Shown here in pieces: positions 10,159-23,958 of a DNA stretch of 64,000 nt (within the stretch, counting starts at the first letter, position 1; each line of letters begins with the position of its first letter). The position numbers and the translations under genes are program-made. The DNA lies in the NCBI RefSeq assembly GCF_030332225.1, contig NZ_JAOWIF010000033.1:62001-126000 (forward strand). Reading direction: 5' to 3'. Source of the DNA: Citrobacter sp. Cu233. GTDB lineage: Bacteria; Pseudomonadota; Gammaproteobacteria; Enterobacterales; Enterobacteriaceae. Below the pieces are notes generated by a model. It had not been told where the DNA came from and did no database searches. It saw nothing but the letters and a program-made list of their open reading frames with translations.

Positions 10159-10187
10159 GTCCTGCACCCGCTAACTGCCCGGACAAG

Positions 10188-10475
10188 TTAGTGCTGTTTC
10201 AGTTTATCTTTATGTTTTGTTAACTGCCGAGCCAGTTTATCAATTAAACCGTCAATGGCGGCGTACATATCCTGACCTTCCGCGCTGGCATGAATTTCGC
10301 CACCGTTTACATGCAGTGTTGCATCCGAGATGTGTGTCACCTTCTCCACTTTCAACACAATATAGACCTGATTAATCCGGTCGAAATATTGTTCAAGCTT
10401 GGCGAACTTTGTGGTGACAAAGTCGCGCAGGGCCTCAGTGATTTCGACATTGTTTCCAGTGATGTTGAGCTGCAT
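10188..10475 (-). CDS. hpf: Ribosome hibernation promoting factor
   Basis: HPF short form, 95 aa. It binds the 30S decoding region and promotes 100S ribosome dimers in stationary phase. It has the single S30AE domain, starting MQLNITGNN and ending in a basic KHKDKLKQH tail. The open frame extends upstream to 10559, but that stretch overlaps the rpoN terminus and is not conserved. The start at 10475 matches the family and follows AAGGAAG. It lies 22 bp after rpoN. Confidence 0.97.
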   Translation of the reverse strand: MQLNITGNNVEITEALRDFVTTKFAKLEQYFDRINQVYIVLKVEKVTHISDATLHVNGGEIHASAEGQDMYAAIDGLIDKLARQLTKHKDKLKQH

Positions 10476-10497
10476 AGTGTCTTCCTTATCGGTTGGG

Positions 10498-11931
10498 TCA
10501 AACCAGCTGTTTGCGCTGGTTAGACGGCGGAATGGATAAAGACTCTCGGTACTTCGCAACGGTGCGGCGCGCCACCATGATACCTTGTTCTGACAGCATA
10601 GAGGTTAACTTGCTGTCACTCAGCGGTTTCGCAGGGTTCTCCGCAGCAATTAATTTCTTCACCAGTGCGCGGATTGCTGTGGAAGAGGCTTCGCCTCCAC
10701 CTTCAGTGTTGACGTGACTGGAGAAAAAATACTTCAATTCAAAAATGCCGCGCGGACTGTGCAGATACTTTTGCGTGGTCACTCGGGAAATGGTCGATTC
10801 ATGCATCTCGACGGCCTGGGCGATATCTGCCAGAACCATCGGTTTCATATACTCTTCGCCTTGCTCAAAGAAGGCTTGCTGTTGCTCAACGATACAGCGG
10901 CTTACGCGCAATAGCGTGTCATTACGGCTTTCCAGACTTTTAATCAGCCATTTCGCATCCTGCAGGTTGCTACGAATAAACTGGCTGTCAGCATCATTGC
11001 GTGCGTTATTGCACAGGGCGGCGTAGTGTTGGTTGATCTGTAAACGCGGAATGCTGTCACTGTTGAGTTCTACTACCCAGCGATCGTTATGCTTACGCAC
11101 CAGCACATCCGGGATCACGTACTCTGGTTCACCGGTCTGGATAGACTGTCCGGGTCTTGGGTCAAGCGACTGGATAAGATTGACGGCTTCTTTCAGCACA
11201 TCTTCTTTCAGTCGGGTTACGCGCATCAGCGTACGGAAGTCGTGGTTGGCGAGCAGATCAAGGTGATCGCTGATGATCAGACGTGCTTCTTCCAGCCATG
11301 GTGTGACTTTGTCAAACTGCGAAAGCTGGATCAGTAAGCAATCGCGGAGATCTTTTGCCGCCACGCCAACGGGATCAAACCGCTGAACGCGTTTAAGCAC
11401 GGCTTCGATTTCATCGATACCGACGTCGTCATCGCCCATGCTGTCGAGAATGTCGTCCAGCGTGACGGTGAGATAGCCTGTTTCGTCGACTGCATCCACA
11501 ATTGACGTGGCAATAGCACGATCGGTGTCTGAGAATGGAGTCAGTTCCACCTGCCACATCAGGTAATCTTGCAGCGATTGCGTGGTTTCACCCTGATACA
11601 CAGGCAGCTCGTCATCGATGTAATCCCCGCTGGTGCCAGACGGCGTACCTGCGGTGTAAATCTCATCCCAACTTGCATCCAGCGGTAGCTCTTCCGGCAT
11701 CTCTTTTTGTTCGAGTGCGTCAGCCGTATCGAGGGATTCGCTATCCTGCTTTTCCTGGGTATCAATTTCGTCGTGAAGATCGGTTTGCTCGAGCAGTGGG
11801 TTACTTTCCAGCGCTTGCTGAAGTTCTTGCTGAAGTTCCAGCGTGGACAACTGCAACAGACGGATAGCCTGTTGTAGCTGAGGCGTCATCGCCAGTTGTT
11901 GGCTAAGCCTGAGTTGCAAACCTTGCTTCAT
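10498..11931 (-). CDS. rpoN: RNA polymerase sigma-54 factor
   Basis: Sigma-54, 477 aa as in E. coli, directs transcription of nitrogen-assimilation and other enhancer-dependent promoters. The Gln-rich region I ([21 protein letters not shown], 1-50) is followed by the acidic region II (about 55-110), the core-binding domain, an HTH (about 366-385) and the C-terminal RpoN box [10 protein letters not shown]. The frame is open to 12000, but the family start is 11931, giving 46 bp to lptB. No in-window gene shows a clear -24/-12 site. Confidence 0.98.
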   Translation of the reverse strand: MKQGLQLRLSQQLAMTPQLQQAIRLLQLSTLELQQELQQALESNPLLEQTDLHDEIDTQEKQDSESLDTADALEQKEMPEELPLDASWDEIYTAGTPSGTSGDYIDDELPVYQGETTQSLQDYLMWQVELTPFSDTDRAIATSIVDAVDETGYLTVTLDDILDSMGDDDVGIDEIEAVLKRVQRFDPVGVAAKDLRDCLLIQLSQFDKVTPWLEEARLIISDHLDLLANHDFRTLMRVTRLKEDVLKEAVNLIQSLDPRPGQSIQTGEPEYVIPDVLVRKHNDRWVVELNSDSIPRLQINQHYAALCNNARNDADSQFIRSNLQDAKWLIKSLESRNDTLLRVSRCIVEQQQAFFEQGEEYMKPMVLADIAQAVEMHESTISRVTTQKYLHSPRGIFELKYFFSSHVNTEGGGEASSTAIRALVKKLIAAENPAKPLSDSKLTSMLSEQGIMVARRTVAKYRESLSIPPSNQRKQLV

Positions 11932-11977
11932 GTTCAGAGTTGTTGTCTCCTGCGGTGACGTGAAGTCTACTACCCTA

Positions 11978-12703
11978 TCAGAGTCTGAAGTCTTCCCCAA
12001 GGTATACGCGTTTTACGTGCTCGTCCTGCAGGATTTCTGTCGGCGTACCGTGTGCGATCAGATGTCCCTGGCTCACAATGTAGGCACGCTCACAAACAGC
12101 CAGCGTTTCGCGCACGTTATGGTCGGTAATCAGCACGCCAAGCCCGCTGTCGCGCAGGTGTTCAATAATACGTTTGATATCAATAACGGAAATGGGGTCA
12201 ACACCGGCAAAGGGTTCATCCAACAGGATAAATTTTGGATTAGCGGCCAGTGCGCGAGCGATCTCCACACGGCGGCGTTCCCCACCGGAGAGTGCCTGTC
12301 CAAGGCTGTCACGCAGATGTTCGATATGGAATTCTTCCATCAGCTCATTGGCGCGATCTTCACGCTGCTCGCTGGAAAGATCGTCACGAATTTGCAGAAC
12401 CGCCATCAGGTTATCAAATACACTCAGGCGACGAAAAATAGAGGCTTCCTGCGGTAAGTACCCGATACCGCGACGGGCACGCGCATGCAGGGGTAACAGA
12501 CTGATATCTTCGTCATCAATGATAATGTTGCCAGCATCGCGCGGCACAATGCCGACTACCATGTAAAAGGTTGTTGTTTTGCCCGCACCGTTAGGACCGA
12601 GCAGACCGACGATCTCCCCGGAGTTGACGGTCAGGCTGACATCTTCCACCACACGACGGCCTTTGTAGGCTTTTGCAAGATTCTTTGCAGTTAATGTTGC
12701 CAT
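11978..12703 (-). CDS. lptB: LPS export ABC transporter ATP-binding protein
   Basis: Cytoplasmic ATPase of LptB2FGC, which extracts LPS from the inner membrane and pushes it along the Lpt bridge. 241 aa. It has Walker [11 protein letters not shown] (about 36-45), the signature [15 protein letters not shown], Walker [14 protein letters not shown] and the switch histidine in ITDHNVRE. It lies 6 bp after lptA in the lptC-lptA-lptB unit. Confidence 0.98.
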   Translation of the reverse strand: MATLTAKNLAKAYKGRRVVEDVSLTVNSGEIVGLLGPNGAGKTTTFYMVVGIVPRDAGNIIIDDEDISLLPLHARARRGIGYLPQEASIFRRLSVFDNLMAVLQIRDDLSSEQREDRANELMEEFHIEHLRDSLGQALSGGERRRVEIARALAANPKFILLDEPFAGVDPISVIDIKRIIEHLRDSGLGVLITDHNVRETLAVCERAYIVSQGHLIAHGTPTEILQDEHVKRVYLGEDFRL

Positions 12704-12709
12704 AACGAA

Positions 12710-13264
12710 TCAGTTACCTTTTTTCTCTGCCGGAGTCTTGGTCTTGTTTTTGTCCTGCAATTGCGACGGAACCAGAACGGTGGTGACGCGTTTGCCTTTC
12801 TCACTGAAGGCCTGCATTTTCTGTTCTTTTACCAGATAGGTGATCTTATCGCCCGTGATGTTGCTATCGAGCTGTTCCAGATAAGCCTTACCGGTAAGGA
12901 CGACAAAATCTTTTGCCAGCTCATAGTGCATCTGTGAGGCGCGGCCTTTAACCGGTTTACCATTGTCCTGCATCTGGTAAAAGGTCGCCGGATTGCCATA
13001 ACCATCAATCACTTCTTTACCGTCTTCACCGCCCGGACGAGTGACGACGACCTTATCGGCATTAATTTTGATCGTGCCCTGCGTCACGATAACATTACCG
13101 GTAAACGTCACCACGTTGCCCTGCATATCCAGAGACTGCTGGTCCGATTCAATGTGAATCGGTTGCTCGGTATCGCCAGTGACGGCAAATGCCGGAATGC
13201 TGGCGGCCAGAAGTGAGCTGGCAAGCACAAGATTAAGGCTGAGTTTGTTTGTTTTGGATTTCAT
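12710..13264 (-). CDS. lptA: Periplasmic LPS transport protein LptA
   Basis: Beta-jellyroll protein that forms the periplasmic LPS bridge between LptC and LptD, 184 aa. It has a Sec signal peptide (MKSKTNKLSL...SIPAFA, cleaved near 27) and the OstA-like repeats (FTGNVIVTQGTIKINADKV). The frame extends 7 codons upstream to 13285, but the conserved start is 13264, inside the 3' end of lptC (32-bp overlap). In E. coli a sigma-E promoter for lptAB lies within lptC; I have not placed it here. Confidence 0.96.
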   Translation of the reverse strand: MKSKTNKLSLNLVLASSLLAASIPAFAVTGDTEQPIHIESDQQSLDMQGNVVTFTGNVIVTQGTIKINADKVVVTRPGGEDGKEVIDGYGNPATFYQMQDNGKPVKGRASQMHYELAKDFVVLTGKAYLEQLDSNITGDKITYLVKEQKMQAFSEKGKRVTTVLVPSQLQDKNKTKTPAEKKGN

Positions 13265-13808
13265 ATGAGGTTCTAACCTTTTCAATCAGCTCGGCGTTCT
13301 TGCTGCGTAAGTTGCCGCGCATCTTCAGTCCGCTGGAGTTAAATGTTGTTCCATACAACGTGACCAGATCATCGGAAGTGACATCTTGCGTCACAAGGTT
13401 GATCTGCGCGTTATCGGTAGTAATTCTGCGTAGTTGAGAGTCAGGCACCAGCGCGTTAACCTCAACATGGCCATACAGGTACAGCATCCGATCGTTGGTC
13501 AATTTGGCCTTATCGGCCTTGATAGACCAGGTCGGTACTTTGTCCTTATCAAATGTGGTTAACACCGGTTGGGTGAACCACGAAACTGCTTGATCTGAAT
13601 AATATTCAACGTGTTGCGCGATCAAATGGTAGCTCAGCGCGCCCTCAGGGCTGTACACGACGGTGTCGGTATGCTCGCTCTTATAGGTTGGCTCGTTGTT
13701 ATTTACGACAACCTGAGCAGTGTCGTCTTTGTCTGCCAGGTTAATACCAATCATCACAAGGACAGCCAGCGACAGTAGAATGATAACCCAACGTCTGGTT
13801 TTGCTCAT
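13233..13808 (-). CDS. lptC: LPS export protein LptC
   Basis: Bitopic inner-membrane protein, 191 aa, which links LptB2FG to LptA. A single TM helix (about 7-25) is followed by a periplasmic OstA-like jellyroll. It overlaps kdsC upstream by 4 bp and lptA downstream by 32 bp, consistent with one transcript. Confidence 0.96.
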   Translation of the reverse strand: MSKTRRWVIILLSLAVLVMIGINLADKDDTAQVVVNNNEPTYKSEHTDTVVYSPEGALSYHLIAQHVEYYSDQAVSWFTQPVLTTFDKDKVPTWSIKADKAKLTNDRMLYLYGHVEVNALVPDSQLRRITTDNAQINLVTQDVTSDDLVTLYGTTFNSSGLKMRGNLRSKNAELIEKVRTSYEIQNKQTQP

Positions 13809-14371
13809 ATCGATTGTCCTTTGGCCTCATCCAGTTTGCCCTGCGCCAGGAGTAATAAGTCGCAGACTTCGCGCACTGCACCGCGCCCCCCGTCGATACG
13901 GGTGACGTAATCGGCCCGCGGGATCAGCAACGGATGAGCATCCGCTACCGCTATGCTTAATCCCACTTTTGCCATCACCGGCCAGTCGATCAGGTCATCG
14001 CCAACATACGCCACATTCTCAGGCGCGATCGCCAGTTTGCTAAGCAGATCGCCAAAGGCAACCAGTTTGTCCGACTGCCCCTGATACAGATGTGTGATCC
14101 CTAATGTGGCACAGCGATCTTCTACAAGTTTAGCCTTTCGTCCGGTAATAATGGCAACCTCAATACCGGAAGTGAGCGCACAACGAATGCCGTAGCCATC
14201 GCGGACGTTAAACGCCTTCAGCTCTTCACCGTTGTTGCCCATATAAATCAGACCATCAGACAGTACGCCATCCACATCAAGGATCAGCAGACGGATGTTT
14301 TCTGCCCTGGTGATGACGTCAGTGCTGACGGGTCCATAACAGGTCGCAAGCGACGCACCTGCTTTACTCAT
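13805..14371 (-). CDS. kdsC: 3-deoxy-manno-octulosonate-8-phosphatase
   Basis: HAD phosphatase that hydrolyses Kdo-8-phosphate to Kdo, 188 aa. The catalytic loop is LLILDVDGVLSDG (the first Asp is the nucleophile). Motif III lysine is in ITGRKAKLV and the metal-binding motif is VAYVGDDLIDWP. No cap domain, as expected for the tetrameric KdsC type. It follows kdsD by 20 bp and overlaps lptC by 4 bp. Confidence 0.97.
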   Translation of the reverse strand: MSKAGASLATCYGPVSTDVITRAENIRLLILDVDGVLSDGLIYMGNNGEELKAFNVRDGYGIRCALTSGIEVAIITGRKAKLVEDRCATLGITHLYQGQSDKLVAFGDLLSKLAIAPENVAYVGDDLIDWPVMAKVGLSIAVADAHPLLIPRADYVTRIDGGRGAVREVCDLLLLAQGKLDEAKGQSI

Positions 14372-14391
14372 TTTCTTTATCCTTGAGTTTC

Positions 14392-15378
14392 TTACACTAC
14401 ACCTGCACGCAGCAGATCATGCATATGTAACACACCCAGTAACTGGTCGCCATCAGCAACCATTACTGAGGTGATATGGCGGGACTGCATTAAGTTCAGG
14501 GCATCAACGGCAAGAATCCCTGGACGCACGCGAATGCCCCCAGGGGTCATCACATCGGCAATGCCTAACTGGCGTACATCAACGCCCATATCGAAGACAC
14601 GACGTAAATCGCCATCCGTAAAGATACCGTCAATCTTCATCGCATCATCGCAAATGACGGTCATGCCGAGATTTTTCCGTGTGATCTCCAGTAAGGCGTC
14701 ACGCAGACTGGCGCTTTTAGTCACATGCGGGATTTCGTCTCCCGTATGCATAATATCGTTAACGCGCAACAAAAGCTTACGCCCCAGTGCGCCACCAGGA
14801 TGAGATAACGCAAAATCTTCTGCAGTGAAGCCGCGTGCTTTTAGTAACGCAACGGCAAGCGCATCGCCCATGACCAGCGTTGCGGTCGTGCTGCTGGTCG
14901 GTGCCAGACCTAATGGGCAGGCTTCTTTGGGCACTTTAACACACAGATGTACATCTGCTGCACGCGCCATACTGCTTTCCGGACGGCCGGTCATGCAGAT
15001 AAGGGGGACGTGAAGGCGTTTGAGCACCGGGATTAATGCGGCAATCTCATTGGATTCGCCGGAGTTAGAAATGGCGATCACCACGTCCTGCGGAGACACC
15101 ATACCCAGATCGCCGTGTGCGGCTTCGCCAGGATGCACAAAAAATGAGGGCGTGCCGGTACTGGCAAACGTGGCGGCCATTTTGCGCCCGATATGCCCTG
15201 ATTTTCCCATTCCCATCACCACGACTTTGCCCGGGCAACTGAAAATCTTTTCACAGGCGAGGGTAAAGTTCTGGTTGATGTACTGATCAAGCTCCGCCAG
15301 GCCTTCACGTTCAATTGTCAGGACTTCCTTGCCTGCTTGCTGAAAGTCAAAACCCGGTTGCAACTCTAAGTGCGACAT
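14392..15378 (-). CDS. kdsD: Arabinose-5-phosphate isomerase KdsD
   Basis: Converts ribulose-5-phosphate to arabinose-5-phosphate, the first dedicated step to Kdo, 328 aa. The N-terminal SIS domain (about 40-185; GMGKSGHIGRKMAATFASTG, SNSGES) is followed by two CBS domains (about 210-325). The frame is open 7 codons further to 15399, but MSHLELQPGF matches the family. It lies 13 bp after yrbG. Confidence 0.97.
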   Translation of the reverse strand: MSHLELQPGFDFQQAGKEVLTIEREGLAELDQYINQNFTLACEKIFSCPGKVVVMGMGKSGHIGRKMAATFASTGTPSFFVHPGEAAHGDLGMVSPQDVVIAISNSGESNEIAALIPVLKRLHVPLICMTGRPESSMARAADVHLCVKVPKEACPLGLAPTSSTTATLVMGDALAVALLKARGFTAEDFALSHPGGALGRKLLLRVNDIMHTGDEIPHVTKSASLRDALLEITRKNLGMTVICDDAMKIDGIFTDGDLRRVFDMGVDVRQLGIADVMTPGGIRVRPGILAVDALNLMQSRHITSVMVADGDQLLGVLHMHDLLRAGVV

Positions 15379-15391
15379 AATGCGTTTCCAG

Positions 15392-16369
15392 TTATCCAAC
15401 GAGAAGTGGCGATAACCAATACAGCATCGCCAGCCATATGATAAAACCGCTGGTCAGAAGCGCACCCGCGCCACGACCAATCTGGCGCGGGCGTCGCCAG
15501 CAGAGTAATGCAAAAATAACGCTCACCAGCAGCATGACGCTATAGTCACGGATGAAGGCCATCGGGTTGACCTCGCCCGGTGTAATCAGTGCAGGTAACC
15601 CAAGAACAATAACAATATTAAAAATGTTCGCGCCGATGATGTTACCGACGGCAATATCGTTTTCACCTTTACGCAAACCTGCAATGGCGGTTGCCAGTTC
15701 TGGCAGACTGGTACCAATGGCCACGACCGTCAAACCGATAGTCAGCTCGCTCATGGCAAAGTAATTTGCCAGTACAGTGGCGTTATCAACCACCATACGC
15801 GTTGCCATTGGCATAATGATCAGTGCTATCCCCAGCCATAAAAATGCGACAGGCAATCCGCCTTCGCGAGGCAGTTCCGCAACTTGCTCCCGGGTCAGGC
15901 TGTCATTGCCCTGACGTTCTGCCAGACGGGCGATTTTAACAATGAATAGCAGCCATAGCACGGCCAGAAGCAGAAGAAAGAGGCCATCACTGCGGCTTAA
16001 CTGCCCGTCATACAGTACGGACGCGGCCAAAATGCTTACCAGCAACATTAACGGTAATTCACGACGCAGAACATCAGAATGCACGGTAAAAGGATGAATG
16101 AGTGCTGACAGGCCTAAAATAAGAAGAATATTGGTGATGTTGGAGCCGATGGCGGTACCGACGGCTAAATCGAGCTGCCCATTCATTGATGCCGCAACAG
16201 AGACAATAATCTCAGGTAGGGACGTGCCGATGCTGACGACCGTCATTCCTATAATGATGGGGGGGATACCAAAGGTGCGGCATAAAATGGATGCAGCAAA
16301 TACCAGACGGTCGGCACCGTAGACCACCAGAAGTAAACCAATTATTAACAGTGCCGTTGCTAAAAGCAT
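15392..16369 (-). CDS. yrbG: CaCA-family cation/proton antiporter YrbG
   Basis: 325 aa, about ten TM helices. It has the two alpha repeats of Ca2+/Na+ exchangers: GTSLPEIIVSVAASMNG...GSNITNI in the N half and GTSLPELATAIAG...GANIFNI in the C half. Transport activity of YrbG has not been clearly shown, as far as I know. It is the first gene of the lpt/kds block and is divergent from mlaF across a 214-bp gap. Confidence 0.95.
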   Translation of the reverse strand: MLLATALLIIGLLLVVYGADRLVFAASILCRTFGIPPIIIGMTVVSIGTSLPEIIVSVAASMNGQLDLAVGTAIGSNITNILLILGLSALIHPFTVHSDVLRRELPLMLLVSILAASVLYDGQLSRSDGLFLLLLAVLWLLFIVKIARLAERQGNDSLTREQVAELPREGGLPVAFLWLGIALIIMPMATRMVVDNATVLANYFAMSELTIGLTVVAIGTSLPELATAIAGLRKGENDIAVGNIIGANIFNIVIVLGLPALITPGEVNPMAFIRDYSVMLLVSVIFALLCWRRPRQIGRGAGALLTSGFIIWLAMLYWLSPLLVG

Positions 16370-16583
16370 CTAAAGTCCTTTCTTCAGGTATACTCGCCGG
16401 TCCACTTGAAGGATCTTCTGGAAGCCGTAACGAATTCTTAATTTTGACTTTATGCGGCTAAAAAGTAAAACAAATGCCAGCTTTCGCTAACCAGGACAGC
16501 CAATAATCTGTAAATATGTCGAGTTCAGGGCTAAATTGAGCGCCAACTCTTCGATCAACGAGGCAATAGTAAAGGATGAATCA

Positions 16584-18186
<1,603 letters not shown>

Positions 18187-18190
18187 GTTC

Positions 18191-18748
18191 ATGCAAACGA
18201 AAAAAAATGAAATTTGGGTCGGGGTATTCCTGCTGGTTGCGCTGCTGGCGGCGTTATTTGTCTGCCTGAAAGCGGCTAATGTGACCTCCATGCGTACTGA
18301 ACCAACCTACACGGTTTATGCGACCTTTGATAATATCGGCGGCCTGAGAGAGCGCTCTCCAGTCCGGATAGGTGGGGTTGTTGTGGGGCGAGTTTCGGAT
18401 ATCTCGTTAGATCCCAAAACATACCTGCCACGCGTAACGCTGGACATCGAATCGCGCTTTAACCATATCCCGGACACCAGCTCGCTGAGCATCCGCACCT
18501 CTGGTCTGCTGGGTGAGCAGTACCTGGCATTAAACGTGGGTTTTGAAGATCCTGAGCTGGGAACGTCTATCCTCAAAGATGGCAGTACGATTCAGGACAC
18601 TAAATCCGCGATGGTGCTGGAAGATATGATTGGTCAATTCCTCTACAACAGTAACAGTAAAGGTGATGACAATAAGAATTCTGGCGATGCGCCAGCCGCA
18701 ACTGAAGGCAATAATGAAGCCACTACGCCTGCGGGCGCAACGAAATAA
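18191..18748 (+). CDS. mlaD: MCE-domain phospholipid transport protein MlaD
   Basis: 185 aa. A single N-terminal TM helix (about 8-28) is followed by an MCE domain (about 40-118; ATFDNIGGLRERSPVRIGGVVVGRV) that forms the hexameric ring on MlaE. The C-terminal tail is low in complexity (NNSNSKGDDNKNSGDAPAA) and slightly longer than in E. coli. The start at 18191 (MQTKKNEIWVG) matches the family. Confidence 0.97.
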   Translation: MQTKKNEIWVGVFLLVALLAALFVCLKAANVTSMRTEPTYTVYATFDNIGGLRERSPVRIGGVVVGRVSDISLDPKTYLPRVTLDIESRFNHIPDTSSLSIRTSGLLGEQYLALNVGFEDPELGTSILKDGSTIQDTKSAMVLEDMIGQFLYNSNSKGDDNKNSGDAPAATEGNNEATTPAGATK

Positions 18749-19401
<653 letters not shown>

Positions 19402-19402
<1 letters not shown>

Positions 19403-19695
19403 TGACGCAGTCACTCACCTGGACGCGTGAAGGTGACAAGCTGACGCTCGCGGGAGAGCTGGATCAGGACGTGTTAAATCCGCTATGGGATGCACGTGTT
19501 GAGGCGATGAAAGGGGTAACCTGCATCGATCTGAGCCAGGTCTCCCGGGTTGATACCGGTGGTCTGGCATTGCTGTTGCATCTGGTTGACCAGGGCAAGC
19601 AACAGGGAAATCGCGTTTCGCTTACCGGTGTTAACGATAAGGTTTATACCCTGGCACAGCTTTACAATTTGCCTGACGACGTCCTTCCGCGTTAA
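19402..19695 (+). CDS. mlaB: STAS-domain protein MlaB
   Basis: Cytoplasmic STAS protein, 97 aa, which binds MlaF and stabilises/activates the transporter. The conserved threonine of the STAS loop is in SRVDTGGLALLLHL (about T52). It overlaps mlaC by 1 bp and is the last mla gene before a terminator-like hairpin. Confidence 0.96.
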
Positions 19696-19761
19696 TTTTT
19701 CCAGGCTGGATAAGGCCTTGTGCCTTCATTCAGCACCTCCATCACAGGGGATCTGTCGCCA

Positions 19762-19793
19762 AAGCCTTGTCTGATTTATCAGCGAGGCTTTTT
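19762..19793 (+). terminator. Terminator after mlaB
   Basis: AAGCCT and AGGCTT arms enclose a second small palindrome (CTGAT-TT-ATCAG) and are followed by a short T-run. This probably gives partial termination between mlaFEDCB and ibaG-murA. Confidence 0.6.
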
Positions 19794-19864
19794 GCTTATT
19801 TATGACAGCGCCACTTTGCTCTAAGATGTTGGGCTGTTTTCACTATCTGACGAATGAAGAGCCC

Positions 19865-20119
19865 ATGGAAAATAATGAAATTCAGAGCGTGCTGATGAAC
19901 GCACTCTCCCTCCAGGAAGTCCACGTTTCTGGTGACGGCAGTCACTTTCAGGTTATTGCCGTGGGTGAGATGTTTGACGGCATGAGCCGGGTCAAGAAGC
20001 AGCAATCGGTCTATGGCCCATTGATGGAGTATATTGCGGATAACCGCATTCATGCTGTGTCGATTAAAGCGTTTACCCCAGCGGAATGGGCGCGCGATCG
20101 CAAACTTAACGGTTTTTGA
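19865..20119 (+). CDS. ibaG: BolA-family protein IbaG
   Basis: 84-aa BolA-like protein (formerly YrbA), implicated in acid response and in [2Fe-2S] handling with monothiol glutaredoxin. The conserved BolA helix-turn region and the invariant His of [13 protein letters not shown] are present. The start is at MENNEI (19865); the frame is open upstream to 19802 without conservation. murA begins 53 bp downstream. Confidence 0.95.
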   Translation: MENNEIQSVLMNALSLQEVHVSGDGSHFQVIAVGEMFDGMSRVKKQQSVYGPLMEYIADNRIHAVSIKAFTPAEWARDRKLNGF

Positions 20120-20130
20120 GCTACGGGTGA

Positions 20131-21432
<1,302 letters not shown>

Positions 21433-21449
21433 TCGTCTGTGGCTTTTGT

Positions 21450-21476
21450 TCCCCCATGGGTCTTCGACATGGGGGA
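21450..21476. terminator. Hairpin between murA and sfsB
   Basis: TCCCCCATG and CATGGGGGA form a 9-bp stem with a 9-nt loop between convergent genes. Neither strand has a good T-run, so this may be an mRNA end stabiliser rather than a strict terminator. Confidence 0.5.
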
Positions 21477-21487
21477 CTGTCAAAACA

Positions 21488-21772
21488 TCATTTGGTATTC
21501 TGCTTCTCTTTACAGGCCCTCATCAGACGCGTTCTGTCGATAAATTCATGCGTCTGTGCGTCGTGATAACGCGATGGCCAAATCACCCAGGGATCTGCCC
21601 CCAGTGCTCTGGCGATAATCAATTCACCCTTTGGCCACGGCCGCGTTAACGTATTTGCCAGCGTTGATGAACTTAATCCATTTTTACGCGACTCGGCAGC
21701 CATCGAGGTTCCTTTCTTGCGTAATCCTGCGATGATGTCAGCTGGATGCCAGTCAATAAACTTGTTTTCCAT
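21488..21772 (-). CDS. sfsB: Ner-like DNA-binding protein SfsB
   Basis: 94-aa HTH protein of the phage Mu Ner family (also called Nlp), linked in E. coli to maltose gene expression. It has DIIAGLRKKGTSMAAESRKNG and SSSTLANTLTRPWPKGE, a winged-helix-like HTH. The frame is open to 21799, but the start at 21772 (MENKFIDWHP) matches E. coli. It is probably a domesticated prophage-type regulator; no other phage gene is adjacent. Confidence 0.92.
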   Translation of the reverse strand: MENKFIDWHPADIIAGLRKKGTSMAAESRKNGLSSSTLANTLTRPWPKGELIIARALGADPWVIWPSRYHDAQTHEFIDRTRLMRACKEKQNTK

Positions 21773-21964
21773 AATTCCATCACTCCTTAGTTTAACCACC
21801 TACGGTTTCACAATCAGCCAGTGAGGACACTATAACGTCCGGAGAACGAATGCTCTAATATGTTCCTGTAAAATGTTGGTATATTCAGAATATGCCAATA
21901 TTCACCCGAGGTTAATTAAGTGTTATTAGCGTGAGGAGTAGGGGGGTAAAGGAATTTATAAGAA

Positions 21965-21987
21965 CATCCCGCGCAGTGCACGGGATG
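21965..21987 (-). terminator. Terminator after ispB
   Basis: CATCCCG and CGGGATG arms around a 9-nt loop lie 26 bp past the ispB stop on the minus strand, followed by TTCTTAT. A moderate intrinsic terminator. Confidence 0.55.
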
Positions 21988-22012
21988 ATAATCTTAGCGG
22001 GCGCGGGGATTA

Positions 22013-22984
22013 TTAACGATCACGCTGTACTGCGATATGCGCCAGGCCAATCAGGGCTTCTTTCCACTGAGAGTCTGGGAGTACCTGAAGTGCGGCAATC
22101 GCCTTATCAGCCTCTTCCTCAGCGCGTTGACGGGTCCATTCCAGTGACCCGCAAGCGTTCATCGCTTCCAGAACCGGCTCCAGAAGGTGGCGACCATTAC
22201 CTTGCTCAATCGCCTGGCGAATCATTTGCGCCTGCTCAGGGGTGCCGTGGCGCATCGCATGCAGCAATGGTAGCGTAGGTTTACCTTCGTTGAGGTCATC
22301 ACCCACGTTTTTACCCAACTGTTCGCCATCTGCGCTGTAATCCAGTAAATCGTCGATAAGCTGGAAAGCCGTTCCGAGGTAGCGACCATAATCCTGTAAG
22401 CCTTTCTCTTGCTCATCGCTACAACCTGCAAGGATACCTGAGCATTGGGCCGCAGCTTCAAACAGACGCGCCGTCTTGCTGTAGATAACACGCATATAGT
22501 TTTCTTCGGTGATATCCGGGTCGTTGACGTTCATTAACTGCAGGACTTCGCCTTCAGCAATGACGTTGACCGCTTTAGACATCACTTCCAGCACTTTCAG
22601 GGAGCCGAGGCTGGTCATCATCTGAAAGGCGCGGGTATAGATAAAATCGCCGACCAGAACGCTGGCAGCATTGCCAAACGCTGCGTTTGCCGTGGCTTTC
22701 CCACGGCGCATATCGGATTCATCCACAACATCGTCATGAAGCAGGGTTGCGGTGTGGATAAACTCGATTAAGGCAGCGATCGTGACGTGGGCATTTTCCT
22801 GATAACCAACGGCACGCGCCGCGAGTACGGCGATCATTGGACGAATGCGTTTTCCGCCGCCGCTCACGATGTAGTACCCCAATTGATTGATCAACTGGAC
22901 GTCGGAATTGAGCTGTTCAAGGATTGTCGCATTGACCCCCGCCATATCTTGCGCGGTTAACTCATTGATTTTTTCTAAATTCAT
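22013..22984 (-). CDS. ispB: Octaprenyl diphosphate synthase
   Basis: Makes the C40 isoprenoid side chain of ubiquinone-8 and menaquinone-8 from FPP and IPP. 323 aa. It has the first Asp-rich motif LLHDDVVDESDMRRG (about 84-98) and the second LIDDLLDYSADG (about 211-222). The open frame runs 175 codons further, to 23509, across the divergent promoter and into rplU antisense; length and homology fix the start at 22984. Confidence 0.97.
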   Translation of the reverse strand: MNLEKINELTAQDMAGVNATILEQLNSDVQLINQLGYYIVSGGGKRIRPMIAVLAARAVGYQENAHVTIAALIEFIHTATLLHDDVVDESDMRRGKATANAAFGNAASVLVGDFIYTRAFQMMTSLGSLKVLEVMSKAVNVIAEGEVLQLMNVNDPDITEENYMRVIYSKTARLFEAAAQCSGILAGCSDEQEKGLQDYGRYLGTAFQLIDDLLDYSADGEQLGKNVGDDLNEGKPTLPLLHAMRHGTPEQAQMIRQAIEQGNGRHLLEPVLEAMNACGSLEWTRQRAEEEADKAIAALQVLPDSQWKEALIGLAHIAVQRDR

Positions 22985-23206
22985 CGCAAAAGCCGGGCTT
23001 CTCGCCCCGATTACCTCACTATTTGAGAAGGTAACGTCGGGTTTAGGGTTAGAAATATATGCTGATTGTACTGAAAAAACGCCGCAGATAAACGTTACGG
23101 TACACGTTGTGTTTTTTTTCTTCATGTATTGACGGTAGCACTTGTCAAAGGCTCGCGTTTTGCGTAATATTCGCGCCCTATTGTGAATATTTATAGCGCA
23201 CTCTGA

Positions 23207-23554
<348 letters not shown>

Positions 23555-23573
23555 GTTAAGGGGAGCAGATTAA

Positions 23574-23831
<258 letters not shown>

Positions 23832-23855
23832 GTTTTTCGCGTCCCGGTAACGGAT

Positions 23856-23886
23856 AAAAGCCCCGCAACACGTTGCGGGGCTTTTT
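23856..23886 (+). terminator. Intrinsic terminator after rpmA
   Basis: AAAAGCCCCGCAAC and GTTGCGGGGCTTTTT form a long GC stem with a T-run. Partial read-through into yhbE-obgE is likely, since those genes lack an obvious strong promoter of their own. Confidence 0.9.
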
Positions 23887-23958
23887 ACATTCGACGACCG
23901 GTAAATACGCTCGTCGCGCCGTGATAACCCGGAAACGAGCCCTTGCAGGGAATACGGC